From DASQBT01 sp049578545 (GTDB lineage Bacteria > Pseudomonadota > Gammaproteobacteria > Burkholderiales > Thiobacillaceae): a stretch of DNA of 27,809 nt. The notes below the pieces were generated by a model. That model saw only the letters and a program-made list of their open reading frames with translations. It made no database searches and was not told the DNA's origin. Both the position numbers and the translations under genes were made by a program. This document shows, piece by piece, positions 6,033-13,770 of the stretch (position 1 is its first letter; the number at the start of each line of letters is the position of its first letter). The stretch is taken from NCBI GenBank assembly GCA_049578545.1, contig JBAUMF010000006.1, positions 1 to 27,809 on the forward strand. The letters run 5' to 3'.

Positions 6033-7511
6033 ATGTCAGCATTGACACGTGAACAGACCGAAGCCCTCATTGCCGAGGTGCTGGAGGTCTATCCCGAGAA
6101 GGGCAAGAAGGACCGTGAAAAGCATCTGGCGGTCAACGATCAGAGCATTGAGAAGTCCAAACAGTGCATCACCTCCAACCGCAAATCGCTGCCAGGCGTG
6201 ATGACCATCCGCGGCTGCGCCTATGCCGGTTCGCGCGGTGTGGTGTGGGGCCCGATCAAGGACATGATCCATATTTCCCACGGCCCGGTCGGCTGCGGCC
6301 AGTACAGCCGCGCCGGTCGCCGTAACTACTATGTCGGCACCACCGGTGTGAACACCTTTGCCGAAATGAACTTCACCTCGGACTTCCAGGAGAAGGACAT
6401 CGTCTTCGGCGGCGACAAGAAACTGGCCAAGATCATCGATGAAATCGAAGGACTGTTTCCGCTCTCCAAGGGCATCAGCGTGCAATCCGAATGCCCCATC
6501 GGACTGATTGGAGACGACATCGAAGCGGTGTCGAAGAAGGCTGCCGCCAATATCAACAAGCCCGTGGTGCCGGTGCGCTGCGAAGGTTTCCGCGGCGTAT
6601 CGCAGTCGCTTGGCCACCATATCGCCAATGATGCGATTCGCGACTGGGTGCTGGACAAGCGCGACAACAAGCCATTCGAGTCCACCCCTTATGACGTCTC
6701 CATCATTGGCGACTACAACATCGGCGGCGATGCATGGTCATCCCGCATCCTGCTGGAAGAAATGGGCCTGCGCGTGATTGCGCAGTGGTCCGGCGACGGC
6801 ACCCTGGCCGAGATGGAAAACACCCCCAAGGCCAAGCTCAACCTGCTGCACTGCTACCGGTCGATGAACTACATCAGCCGCCACATGGAAGAGAAGTACG
6901 GCATCCCCTGGATGGAATACAACTTCTTCGGCCCGACCAAGATTGCCGAGAGTCTGCGCAAGATTGCCGCATTCTTCGATGACAGCATCAAGGCCAAGGC
7001 GGAAGAAGTGATCGCCAAATACCAGCCCATGGTGGATGGGGTGATCGCCAAGTTCAAGCCGCGCCTGCAAGGCAAGCGCGTGATGCTCTACGTGGGTGGC
7101 CTGCGCCCCCGTCATGTCATCGGCTCGTACGAAGACCTGGGCATGGAAGTGGTGGGCACTGGTTACGAGTTCGCGCACGGCGACGACTACGACCGCACCA
7201 TCAAGGAGATGGGCAACGCCACCCTGCTGTACGACGATATCACCGGCTTCGAATTCGAGGAATTCGTGAAGAAGATCAAGCCCGACCTCATCGGCTCCGG
7301 CATCAAGGAAAAGTACATCTTCCAGAAGATGGGCATCCCTTTCCGCCAGATGCACAGCTGGGATTATTCCGGTCCGTACCACGGCTATGACGGGTTTGCG
7401 ATCTTCGCCCGGGACATGGACATGACGCTGAACAACCCGTGCTGGGGCAAGCTGGTGCCGCCATGGAAGAAGCCTGTCGAGACGGCCGACGCAGAGGTGA
7501 AGGCCGCTTAA
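6033..7511 (+). CDS. nifD: Nitrogenase MoFe protein alpha chain
   Basis: A 492-aa, full-length alpha subunit of Mo-dependent dinitrogenase. P-cluster cysteines are C62 (RGCAYAG), C88 (PVGCGQY) and C154 (QSECPIG). FeMo-cofactor ligands are C274 (LLHCYRS) and H441 (RQMHSWD). Q191 and H195 (SQSLGHH), which line the active site, are present. These residues and the length indicate the Mo enzyme rather than a VnfD or AnfD alternative. The ribosome site is AAAGGAG at about 6020-6026. It is followed by a 138-base structured spacer before nifK, longer than the usual nifD-nifK gap. Confidence 0.98.
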   Translation: MSALTREQTEALIAEVLEVYPEKGKKDREKHLAVNDQSIEKSKQCITSNRKSLPGVMTIRGCAYAGSRGVVWGPIKDMIHISHGPVGCGQYSRAGRRNYYVGTTGVNTFAEMNFTSDFQEKDIVFGGDKKLAKIIDEIEGLFPLSKGISVQSECPIGLIGDDIEAVSKKAAANINKPVVPVRCEGFRGVSQSLGHHIANDAIRDWVLDKRDNKPFESTPYDVSIIGDYNIGGDAWSSRILLEEMGLRVIAQWSGDGTLAEMENTPKAKLNLLHCYRSMNYISRHMEEKYGIPWMEYNFFGPTKIAESLRKIAAFFDDSIKAKAEEVIAKYQPMVDGVIAKFKPRLQGKRVMLYVGGLRPRHVIGSYEDLGMEVVGTGYEFAHGDDYDRTIKEMGNATLLYDDITGFEFEEFVKKIKPDLIGSGIKEKYIFQKMGIPFRQMHSWDYSGPYHGYDGFAIFARDMDMTLNNPCWGKLVPPWKKPVETADAEVKAA

Positions 7512-7528
7512 GGCGAGAGCTGTTAGGC

Positions 7529-7594
7529 GTGAGGTGATCAAGGGCTAAAGGCGCAGGGCGGTTTCCCGCCTCGTGCCCCAGACCTGTCCCTCAC
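7529..7594 (+). repeat. Inverted repeats in the nifD-nifK spacer
   Basis: GGCGG-TTTC-CCGCC (7557-7570) is a perfect 5-bp stem. An outer pair, GTGAGG (7529-7534) with CCTCAC (7589-7594), could enclose it. The spacer between nifD and nifK is therefore likely structured as RNA. No T-run is present, so read-through into nifK is expected. Confidence 0.5.
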
Positions 7595-7613
7595 CTGTAA
7601 AAACCTACGCCCG

Positions 7614-7631
7614 TGTCCGCAGATTGGCGGC
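7614..7631 (+). repeat. 18-nt direct repeat, copy 2 (before nifK)
   Basis: Identical at all 18 positions to 5996-6013 and placed at the same distance from the start codon (18 versus 19 bases). The surrounding spacer sequences are otherwise different. Confidence 0.85.
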
Positions 7632-7649
7632 TCGGGCCAGGAGATAGAA

Positions 7650-9218
7650 ATGCAAGTCGCAGACAAGATTGTCCCCTCGTACCCTCTGTTCCGTCAGCAG
7701 GAATACAAGGATTCCCTCACCAACAAGCAGCAGATGTTCGAAGAGAAGGTTCCACAGGACAAGATCAACGAGGTGTTCCAGTGGACGACGTCCACCGAAT
7801 ATCAGGAACTGAATTTCAAGCGCGAAGCCCTGACTGTCAACCCGGCCAAGGCCTGCCAGCCCCTGGGAGCCGTGCTGTGTGCCCTTGGATTTGAAAAGAC
7901 CCTGCCTTACGTGCATGGCTCGCAAGGCTGTGTGGCCTATTTCCGCACCTACTTCAACCGCCACTTCAAAGAGCCCATCTCCTGCGTGTCCGACTCGATG
8001 ACGGAAGACGCAGCGGTGTTTGGCGGCCAGAAGAATATGTTTGACGGTCTGGAAAACGCCAAGGCGCTGTACAAGCCGGACATGATTGCCGTATCCACCA
8101 CCTGCATGGCAGAAGTGATCGGCGACGATCTCAATGCGTTCATCAACAACGCCAAGAAAGAAGGTCACATCGCCCAGGAATTCCCGACGCCCTACGCCCA
8201 TACCCCAAGCTTCGTCGGCAGCCACGTAACCGGCTGGGACAACATGTTCGAAGGCATCATCCGCTACTTCACCCTGAACTATATGGAAGGCAAGGAAATC
8301 GGCAGCAACGGCAGGATCAACATCGTGCCGGGCTTCGAAACCTACCTCGGCAACTACCGCGTGATCAAGCGCATGCTGACCGAGATGGGCGTGGACTACA
8401 CTTTGCTGGCCGATCCCACTGAAGTCCTCGACACCCCGGCCGACGGGCAGTTCCGCATGTATGCGGGCGGCACCACGCAGGACCAGGTGAAGGACGCACC
8501 CAACGCCAAAAACACTTTCCTGATGCAGCCCATGCAGCTGGAAAAAACCAAGAAGTACGTCGAGAACACCTGGAAGCATGAAGTACCCAAGCTCAACATT
8601 CCCATGGGTCTGGAGTGGACCGATGAGTGGCTGATGAAAGTTTCCGAAGTCACCGGCAAGCCCATCCCCGACTCCCTGGCCAAGGAGCGCGGCCGCCTGG
8701 TCGACATGATGACTGACAGCCACACCTGGCTGCACGGCAAGAAATACGCCCTATATGGCGACCCTGATTTTGTCATGGGCATGACCCAGTTCCTGCTCGA
8801 ACTAGGCGCCGAGCCCATCCACATCGTCTGCAATAATGGCAGCAAGAAGTGGGACAAGGCCATGAAGAAGGTCCTGGAATCCTCGCCCTATGGCGTGAAC
8901 TGCAAGACCTATCCCGGTGCCGACCTGTGGCACATGCGCAGCCTGTGCTTCACCGACAAGCCGGATTTCCTCATCGGCAACAGCTACGGCAAGTACATCC
9001 AGCGCGACACTGTGCACAAAGGCAAGGAGTTCGAAGTCCCCCTGATCCGCCTGGGCTTTCCCATCTTCGACCGCCATCACCTGCACCGCCAGACCACCCT
9101 GGGCTACGAGGGCGCCATGCAGATCCTCACGACCCTGGTCAACGGGGTCCTTGAGCGGCTGGATGATGACACCCGCGGGATGGGGACTACGGACTACAAC
9201 TATGACCTCATTCGCTGA
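7650..9218 (+). CDS. nifK: Nitrogenase MoFe protein beta chain
   Basis: A 522-aa, full-length beta subunit that completes the alpha2-beta2 dinitrogenase and shares the P-cluster with NifD. The P-cluster cysteines are C69 (AKACQPL), C94 (SQGCVAY) and C152 (STTCMAEVIGDD). The N-terminal extension typical of Mo-type NifK (YPLFRQQEY onwards) is present. CCAGGAG lies about 9 bases before the ATG at 7650. It follows nifD in the same operon and is followed by a 90-base structured spacer and nifT. Confidence 0.98.
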   Translation: MQVADKIVPSYPLFRQQEYKDSLTNKQQMFEEKVPQDKINEVFQWTTSTEYQELNFKREALTVNPAKACQPLGAVLCALGFEKTLPYVHGSQGCVAYFRTYFNRHFKEPISCVSDSMTEDAAVFGGQKNMFDGLENAKALYKPDMIAVSTTCMAEVIGDDLNAFINNAKKEGHIAQEFPTPYAHTPSFVGSHVTGWDNMFEGIIRYFTLNYMEGKEIGSNGRINIVPGFETYLGNYRVIKRMLTEMGVDYTLLADPTEVLDTPADGQFRMYAGGTTQDQVKDAPNAKNTFLMQPMQLEKTKKYVENTWKHEVPKLNIPMGLEWTDEWLMKVSEVTGKPIPDSLAKERGRLVDMMTDSHTWLHGKKYALYGDPDFVMGMTQFLLELGAEPIHIVCNNGSKKWDKAMKKVLESSPYGVNCKTYPGADLWHMRSLCFTDKPDFLIGNSYGKYIQRDTVHKGKEFEVPLIRLGFPIFDRHHLHRQTTLGYEGAMQILTTLVNGVLERLDDDTRGMGTTDYNYDLIR

Positions 9219-9237
9219 CGTGAATGAGTGGCAAGCG

Positions 9238-9290
9238 ACAAGTTGCAAGAAGCAAGAACCCCCCCTTGTGACTTGCAGCTTGAAACTTGT
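9238..9290 (+). repeat. Imperfect long hairpin in the nifK-nifT spacer
   Basis: The arms at 9238-9256 and 9272-9290 are complementary at about 16 of 19 positions, around a C-rich loop. The arms themselves are made of short CAAG/CTTG units. No T-run follows. The structure may protect the nifHDK transcript 3' side or mark a processing site before nifT; function is inferred. Confidence 0.55.
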
Positions 9291-9308
9291 AACTGAACGG
9301 AGCCCGAT

Positions 9309-9533
9309 ATGGCCAACATCATGATCCGGCGCGGCGACAAGGGCGAGTATGTGTTCTACCTGCCCAAGCGCGATCTCGAAGACACCATCGTGTCCATGCA
9401 ATATGACGCCCCTGACAAATGGGGTGGCGAGATCAAGCTCAACAACGGCGGAATCTATTTCATCGAGCCCCAAACTGCCCCGGCCCGTCTGCCTTATTCG
9501 CTGCGTGCAAAACGCCTCGATGCGGCTGAATAA
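9309..9533 (+). CDS. nifT: NifT/FixU family protein
   Basis: A 74-aa protein with the NifT pattern: MIRR near the start, FYLPKRDLEDTIV, WGGEIKLNNGGIYFIEP and a basic C-terminus. NifT is small and dispensable in tested organisms and has no firm biochemical role. Its place directly after nifHDK is the standard one. CGGAG lies about 7 bases before the ATG. The gap to the ferredoxin gene is 18 bases, so the two are surely cotranscribed. Confidence 0.95.
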   Translation: MANIMIRRGDKGEYVFYLPKRDLEDTIVSMQYDAPDKWGGEIKLNNGGIYFIEPQTAPARLPYSLRAKRLDAAE

Positions 9534-9551
9534 ACTGAAAGGAATGCCATC

Positions 9552-9752
9552 ATGGCAATGAAAATCGACTCCAATCTATGCACTGCCTGCGGTGACTGCG
9601 AGCCGGAGTGTCCTACCACCTCCATCAGGCCGAAAAAGGGTGTGTATTACATCGATCCGGAAACCTGCACCGAATGTGAGGGGGATTTTGACAAGCCCAA
9701 GTGCGTCGAGCTGTGTCCCATTGACAGCTGCATCGTGCCGTTGGCGGCTTGA
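9552..9752 (+). CDS. nif-linked 2[4Fe-4S] ferredoxin
   Basis: A 66-aa ferredoxin. Cluster 1 ligands are C10, C13, C16 and C20 (CTACGDCEPECP). Cluster 2 ligands are C39, C42, C51 and C55, with the eight-residue insert CTECEGDFDKPKCVELCP typical of the Alvin/FdxN-like class. A further cysteine, C60, is free. Being inside the nifHDKT operon it is a good candidate electron donor to NifH or to cofactor assembly. AAAGGAA lies upstream of the ATG. The names fdxN or fdxA are used variably for this class, so no symbol is given. Confidence 0.93.
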   Translation: MAMKIDSNLCTACGDCEPECPTTSIRPKKGVYYIDPETCTECEGDFDKPKCVELCPIDSCIVPLAA

Positions 9753-9787
9753 GCCAACTGCCCCTCACCCGGTCCGCTGGGCCAGCC

Positions 9788-9806
9788 TCTTTCCCAAAGG
9801 GGGAGA
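9788..9806 (+). repeat. Small hairpin between ferredoxin and nafY
   Basis: TCTTTCCC-AAA-GGGGGAGA can form a GC-rich stem with G-U pairs. It resembles the CCCTC/GAGGG palindromes at 10590-10613 and 22927-22953 and may be the same repeat family. No T-run follows. Confidence 0.4.
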
Positions 9807-9840
9807 AAAAAATGAGAGTCCTGCAAGCAAGGAAGCCATC

Positions 9841-10563
9841 ATGACCACCATCACCAAAGGTGCCGCGCTGCGCATTGCGCTGGCTGCCAAGGCACTCGAA
9901 GAAACGGACCCACGCGCATTCACCATCAAGCTGGCAGAGAGTCTGGGTCTGCCGATGACCGAGGAGAAACTCGTCACGGTCACCGTCGCCGACCTGAAGC
10001 TGATCCTCAGTGGCGAGGAGACGGTCGAACCCGACCAGGAAATGGCCACCATCAAGCTCGCCGTGCGTTACCTGTGGGGTGACAGCGGTGAGGACGACGA
10101 TTTGCCCAAGCCCGAGGCCTACAATAAAGGCGAACTGACTGACAGCCTGCGTGTGGCCGTGGCGTCCAACAGCGGGGAAAACCTGGACGGTCATTTCGGC
10201 TCCGCGCCTCGCTTTCTCATCTACCAGGTGGGCAAGCAGGCCATGAAGCTGATTGACGTTCGACCCACGCTGATCGCAGACGAAGCCGAGGACAAGAACA
10301 TCGCCCGCTCTGAACTCATCAATGACTGTCAGATCGTCTATGTGCAATCGATTGGCGGTCCCGCTGCCGCCAAGGTAGTGCGCGCCGGTGTCCATCCAGT
10401 AAAGATTCCTGCCGCTGGCCCTGCCAGGTACACGCTCGGTCGCCTGCAGTCCGTGCTCGATGCGCCGCCGCCCTGGCTGGCCCGGATCATGGGCGTGGAG
10501 GCGAAAAGCCTGAGCAGGTTCGCCGAGCACGAAGAGGGACTAGCCGTTCATGAAGACGAATAA
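9841..10563 (+). CDS. nafY: NafY-type nitrogenase accessory protein (NifX/NifY family)
   Basis: A 240-aa protein of two parts. The N-terminal region (about 1-95, helical, acidic linker at 81-90) matches the apo-dinitrogenase-binding domain of NafY. The C-terminal region (about 101-240) is a NifX/NafY dinitrogenase iron-molybdenum cofactor domain beginning LRVAVAS, with DGHFGSAPRF; H118 corresponds in position to the FeMo-cofactor-binding histidine known in NafY. NafY holds apo-NifDK and delivers FeMo-co. The start is set by AAGGA before ATG 9841; the frame is open further upstream but overlaps the ferredoxin gene. The nifHDKT-fdx-nafY order resembles the Azotobacter arrangement. Confidence 0.85.
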   Translation: MTTITKGAALRIALAAKALEETDPRAFTIKLAESLGLPMTEEKLVTVTVADLKLILSGEETVEPDQEMATIKLAVRYLWGDSGEDDDLPKPEAYNKGELTDSLRVAVASNSGENLDGHFGSAPRFLIYQVGKQAMKLIDVRPTLIADEAEDKNIARSELINDCQIVYVQSIGGPAAAKVVRAGVHPVKIPAAGPARYTLGRLQSVLDAPPPWLARIMGVEAKSLSRFAEHEEGLAVHEDE

Positions 10564-10589
10564 GGCCATGAACAGCCCCTCATCCTCAG

Positions 10590-10613
10590 CCCTCTCCCGC
10601 AAGCGGGCGAGGG
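10590..10613 (+). repeat. CCCTC/GAGGG palindrome after nafY
   Basis: CCCTCTCCCGC-AA-GCGGGCGAGGG pairs at 10 of 11 positions. It has no T-run. It is similar to the hairpin between rnfB and rnfC, so it looks like a dispersed intergenic repeat. Confidence 0.6.
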
Positions 10614-10650
10614 GCATGTCGAGCGCGAGAGGCGCGATGGAGGTTGATGC

Positions 10651-10920
10651 ATGATTACTGCTGAAACGCTCCTGGTGGTTTACAACCAGGCGGCGGTCCA
10701 CGGCCCGTCCGAAGCCATACTTCAGAGCCTCCGCAAGGCGTGGCCTGATGTCCATTTCACCCTGTGTAGCGATGACGACGTGCCCGCCCGGCTCTCGCCG
10801 GCCGTGGAAGGTGAGACTTTCAATATCTACCTGGTGAGCAACGCTGAGCATTGTGTCGCTTTCACCAATCATCTCGAAGCGGCCACTGGCCTGGTGCTGG
10901 CGACACAATCCGAAGAGTGA
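10651..10920 (+). CDS. Small nif-associated protein (possibly DUF6129 family)
   Basis: An 89-aa soluble protein with no catalytic motif that I can name. The sequence LHLV-type core is alternating hydrophobic, and the protein is mildly acidic. Position and size resemble the small DUF6129-type proteins found after nafY in betaproteobacterial nif clusters; that assignment is from memory of context, not a domain match. ATGGAGG lies about 8 bases before the ATG. It is probably the last gene of the nifH operon, 87 bases after nafY. Confidence 0.6.
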   Translation: MITAETLLVVYNQAAVHGPSEAILQSLRKAWPDVHFTLCSDDDVPARLSPAVEGETFNIYLVSNAEHCVAFTNHLEAATGLVLATQSEE

Positions 10921-10926
10921 TTCGAC

Positions 10927-11160
10927 ATGAATCAGACCGATTCCACGGGCACACGTTTACCGCTATGTAGTGAGACGACCTAAGGTGAAGGCCGCCAGCG
11001 CAGCCCGCTCAATGCAGAAGTTGTCATCGAGCGCCCCGGTGGCAAACTGGTCGGCGCCGTGGTTACTGATCACAGCATCAAATCACTGGGCCTCCGGGTT
11101 GGCACTCGTGCCTGCGGCCTGATCAAGGCTTCCCGCATCATTCTTGCCAATCCCGCCTGA
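10927..11160 (+). pseudogene. Disrupted molbindin (Mop/TOBE-domain) gene
   Basis: The 3' part (about 11008-11160) reads LNAEVVIERPGGKLVGAVV, then TDHSIKSLGLRVGTRACG and LIKASRIILA, a clear molybdate-binding Mop/TOBE domain. In that frame an ATG at 10927 is followed by a TAA stop at 10981, before the domain. In another frame (from 10926) the sequence SDRFHGHTFTAM resembles the missing Mop N-terminus and then hits stops. This points to at least one frameshift plus local decay. An intact molbindin beside modA would store or sense molybdate. Confidence 0.7.
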
Positions 11161-11180
11161 TAAACTTGAAGGGCTTCATC

Positions 11181-11936
11181 ATGAAACGTGCGTTCGCTCT
11201 GCTCTTTGCCACTGTGTTGACTTCTGGTTTCGCCCGGGCCGATGAGGTCAACGTCGCCGTTGCGGCCAACTTCACCGCGCCCATGCAGAAGATCGCCGCC
11301 GAGTTCGAGAAGGACACAGGTTACAAGGCGCAGCTGGCCTCCGGCTCATCGGGCAAGTTCTACGCCCAGATCAAGAACGGCGCTCCGTTCCAGGTGTTCC
11401 TCTCGGCCGACGATGAAACGCCGGCCCGGCTGGAGAAGGAAGGGCTGGCCGTGCCCGGCAGCCGCCTCACCTACGCCGTCGGCACCCTGGTCCTGTGGTC
11501 TGCCAGGCCGGGCTATGTGGATGGCAAGGGCGAGGTGCTGAAGAAAGGCATGTTTCAGCACCTTGCCCTGGCCAATCCCAAGCTGGCACCCTATGGCGCA
11601 GCTGCAGTCGAAGTGCTGAACAAGCTGGGACTCTTCGCCGGCCTGCAACCCAAGTTCGTCCAGGGGGAGAATGTCGCCCAGACGTTCCAGTTCATCAGCA
11701 CGGGCAATGCGGAACTGGGTTTTGTCGCCTTGTCGCAAGTGATGAAGGACGGCAAGATCATTGACGGCTCTGCCTGGGTTGTCCCGTCCAGACTTCACAC
11801 ACCCCTACGTCAGGACGCCGTGATCCTGTCGAGCGGCAAGGACAACCCAGCCGCGCTGGCGTTGATGAAATACCTGAAGCAAGCCAAGGCCCGGGCTATC
11901 ATCAAGGCCTATGGATACAACCAGGCCACTATGTAA
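11181..11936 (+). CDS. modA: Molybdate ABC transporter substrate-binding protein
   Basis: A 251-aa periplasmic binding protein. A Sec signal peptide ends near ARA-DEV (about 20-21). The mature part has the ModA pattern: VNVAVAANFTAPMQKIAAEFEK, then LASGSSGKFYAQIKNGAPFQVFLSADD, whose Ser residues bind the oxyanion, and later LANPKLAPYGAAAVEVL and ENVAQTFQFISTGNAELGFVALSQV. It captures molybdate for FeMo-co. The start at 11181 is preceded by GAAGGG 7 bases upstream. No modB or modC follows, so the permease and ATPase must be encoded elsewhere. It sits next to nif genes, as expected for molybdenum supply. Confidence 0.95.
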   Translation: MKRAFALLFATVLTSGFARADEVNVAVAANFTAPMQKIAAEFEKDTGYKAQLASGSSGKFYAQIKNGAPFQVFLSADDETPARLEKEGLAVPGSRLTYAVGTLVLWSARPGYVDGKGEVLKKGMFQHLALANPKLAPYGAAAVEVLNKLGLFAGLQPKFVQGENVAQTFQFISTGNAELGFVALSQVMKDGKIIDGSAWVVPSRLHTPLRQDAVILSSGKDNPAALALMKYLKQAKARAIIKAYGYNQATM

Positions 11937-11958
11937 GACACCCCTCCCCGTGCACCTG

Positions 11959-12411
11959 ATGAACGCCACCATTGGATTCGCGACGATTCATGATCTGCCG
12001 GCCATGGCCGACCTGCTGGCTGAACTATTTGCGCTTGAAGCGGATTTTCAGCCCGACCGGAAAAAACAACTCGCCGGCCTGAAACTCATCCTCGACAACC
12101 CTGCGCGGGGGCGGCTGTTCGCGCTGCGGGTGGATGGGAATATCGCGGGCATGGCCAATGCTCTCATCACCGTCAGCACCGCCGAGGGCGGACGTGTCCT
12201 GCTGCTGGAAGACGTCATCGTCAAAGCGGAATACCGCGGCGTTGGATACGGCCAGCAGCTGGTGGAATATGTTCTGGTATGGGCGCATGAAGCCGGCATG
12301 AGCCGTGTGACCCTGCTATCCGATAAGGACAATACATCGGCCCTGGGCTTCTACAAACGCCTGGGCTTTCAGCCGTCGGCGATGACTGTGCTCAGACGCA
12401 AGCTGCACTGA
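11959..12411 (+). CDS. GNAT family N-acetyltransferase
   Basis: A 150-aa GNAT protein. The acetyl-CoA-binding segment is LEDVIVKAEYRGVGYGQQLVEYV (about 86-108) with the RxxGxG signature, and the C-terminal VTLLSDKDNTSALGFYKRLGF is typical of motif B. The substrate cannot be told. The ATG at 11959 is 22 bases after modA; an in-frame ATG at 11911 would overlap modA and add unconserved residues. It is probably cotranscribed with modA. Confidence 0.88.
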   Translation: MNATIGFATIHDLPAMADLLAELFALEADFQPDRKKQLAGLKLILDNPARGRLFALRVDGNIAGMANALITVSTAEGGRVLLLEDVIVKAEYRGVGYGQQLVEYVLVWAHEAGMSRVTLLSDKDNTSALGFYKRLGFQPSAMTVLRRKLH

Positions 12412-12624
12412 GTATGGGTTCGGCGATTCCGTCATCCGGTGGTGGGGGTTAGGGCGGTTATTGACCGGTGTTATCTTGCCTGCGCCGAACACGAATCCGT
12501 CACCGCGCAAGCCATATTCATTCGGCTGACACACAAGACCGATACCATCAACTCCCGTAATTGATTAGTCAGGAACGCTTGTTGCTTTGTCTTAAGCTGA
12601 GCGTTACGCCTGAGGGAGTAAAAC

Positions 12625-13095
12625 ATGTCCAAATGTCCACGCTGGCTCGGCCCGCTGTTCTTGTTGCTTGGCCTGTTTTTCGCCATGCCTGCAATGGCAG
12701 AGGACGAGGAAGCCCTGCTGAATGTTCTGCTTGCAGGCAAGAACATCGATCAGGCGACGGATTCGCTGATCCAGGCCATCAGCAGTAATAACTACACCTT
12801 TGTCCGGCAGCAGGCGATCGACAGCCGTCTCGTTCCGGTTGACTGGGAGGCGAAGACTGTCCGCATCATCTATTTCTGCAACTTTGATCTGATGAGCCGG
12901 GCACTCGCTCTGGACACGCGTACCTCGGAGTTTCTTCCTTGCCGGATCACCCTGATCGAAACCAGCAGGGGCGTGGATCTGATGGCCCTCAATCCTGCCT
13001 GGGTATCGAATCGGCTAGGCAATTACCGGCTGCATGAATACTGCGTGAAGATGAAGAAAGACTATTTGACCATCATGAATGAGGTCGCACTATGA
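12625..13095 (+). CDS. Secreted DUF302-like protein, paralogue 1
   Basis: A 156-aa protein with a signal peptide (LLLGLFFAMPAMA-ED). The mature part resembles DUF302 domains: a leading helix with YTFVRQQAIDSRL, VRIIYFCNFDLMSRAL and the core LPCRITLIE. It has three cysteines in the mature part, unlike its neighbour. The next gene starts within its stop codon and encodes a related protein, so they form a translationally coupled tandem pair. DUF302 function is unknown; a periplasmic ligand- or metal-binding role is only a guess. TGAGGGAG lies upstream of the ATG. Confidence 0.75.
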   Translation: MSKCPRWLGPLFLLLGLFFAMPAMAEDEEALLNVLLAGKNIDQATDSLIQAISSNNYTFVRQQAIDSRLVPVDWEAKTVRIIYFCNFDLMSRALALDTRTSEFLPCRITLIETSRGVDLMALNPAWVSNRLGNYRLHEYCVKMKKDYLTIMNEVAL

Positions 13096-13532
13096 TGAAG
13101 CTTGCTTGTGCATTTGTTGTGCTTGTTTGGGGAACGCTGGCGCATTCCGCCCCCCTCACCGCCAGCAGGACGACCGACCTCGTCGACGCCATAAATGGGA
13201 TCACGGCTGCAGCGCAAAACAATGGCTATGAACTGGTGAAGGTGCAGCCGATCGATCAGGCGCTGGTCAAGCGCGGCTATCCGGACCCCGGCGTTCGCAT
13301 CCTGTTTATCGGCAAGTCGTCTGCCATGGACCAGGCCATGAAGACCAACCCGAAATTGCTGAGCGTGCTCCCGTTCAGGATCACCCTGATTGTGGAGGGC
13401 AAGGAAATTCTTGTGAGCAGCGACGACCTGGAAGCCTGGAAAGAAATGTTTCCTGATCCCGCAACGGCCAGGCTGATAGAAAGCTGGCAAGGTGATCTGA
13501 AAACGATATTGAGCGAATTCTCAGGGCATTGA
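13092..13532 (+). CDS. Secreted DUF302-like protein, paralogue 2
   Basis: A 146-aa protein with a signal peptide (ending near AHS-APL). Its plan follows paralogue 1: YELVKVQPIDQALVKRGY, VRILFIGKSSAMDQAM and LPFRITLIVEG, followed by a C-terminal helical tail. It overlaps paralogue 1 by 4 bases (ATGA); a second ATG at 13095 is also usable. The pair likely acts together in the periplasm. No nif-specific motif is seen. Confidence 0.75.
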   Translation: MMKLACAFVVLVWGTLAHSAPLTASRTTDLVDAINGITAAAQNNGYELVKVQPIDQALVKRGYPDPGVRILFIGKSSAMDQAMKTNPKLLSVLPFRITLIVEGKEILVSSDDLEAWKEMFPDPATARLIESWQGDLKTILSEFSGH

Positions 13533-13770
13533 CGCCCGCATCAGAATCCCGCTCGCCGCTGCTCCCGCATGCCGTAGAACTTGCCATAGCAAAGCTATGG
13601 GCCATGAACGGCCGGTCAAGTCTAGCTGGCTCACGCTCTGCAAAAGCGGCAACAGTTGCCATCGCAACACTACCAGCAGACGATGGCTTGCATCCCGCTT
13701 TTCCTGTCCAGCCTAAGAATAACCGCGGACTCTGACCGGGAACGGGCTCCGGTCTCTATGTCGAATTGCA
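13533..13770. other. Convergent spacer with small hairpin
   Basis: This spacer separates the plus-strand DUF302 pair from the minus-strand secreted protein. CCATAGC-AAA-GCTATGG (13584-13600) is a perfect 7-bp hairpin but lacks a T-run. It may stop or stabilise transcripts from either side. Nothing else was seen. Confidence 0.45.

Noticed and set aside
4936..6048. Long open frame on the minus strand opposite nifH
   Set aside because: It is an antisense shadow caused by GC-rich codon use in nifH; the predicted protein is His/Val/Gly-rich with no domain, and nifH is certain.
7605..8735. Long minus-strand open frame opposite nifK
   Set aside because: Same type of shadow; nifK has all its P-cluster ligands and the correct length.
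9592..9840. Upstream extension of nafY
   Set aside because: It overlaps the ferredoxin gene in another frame; the ATG at 9841 has its own ribosome site and begins the conserved region.
13584..13600. CCATAGC/GCTATGG hairpin as an intrinsic terminator
   Set aside because: The stem is perfect but no T-run follows on either strand, so it is listed only as a hairpin in a spacer.
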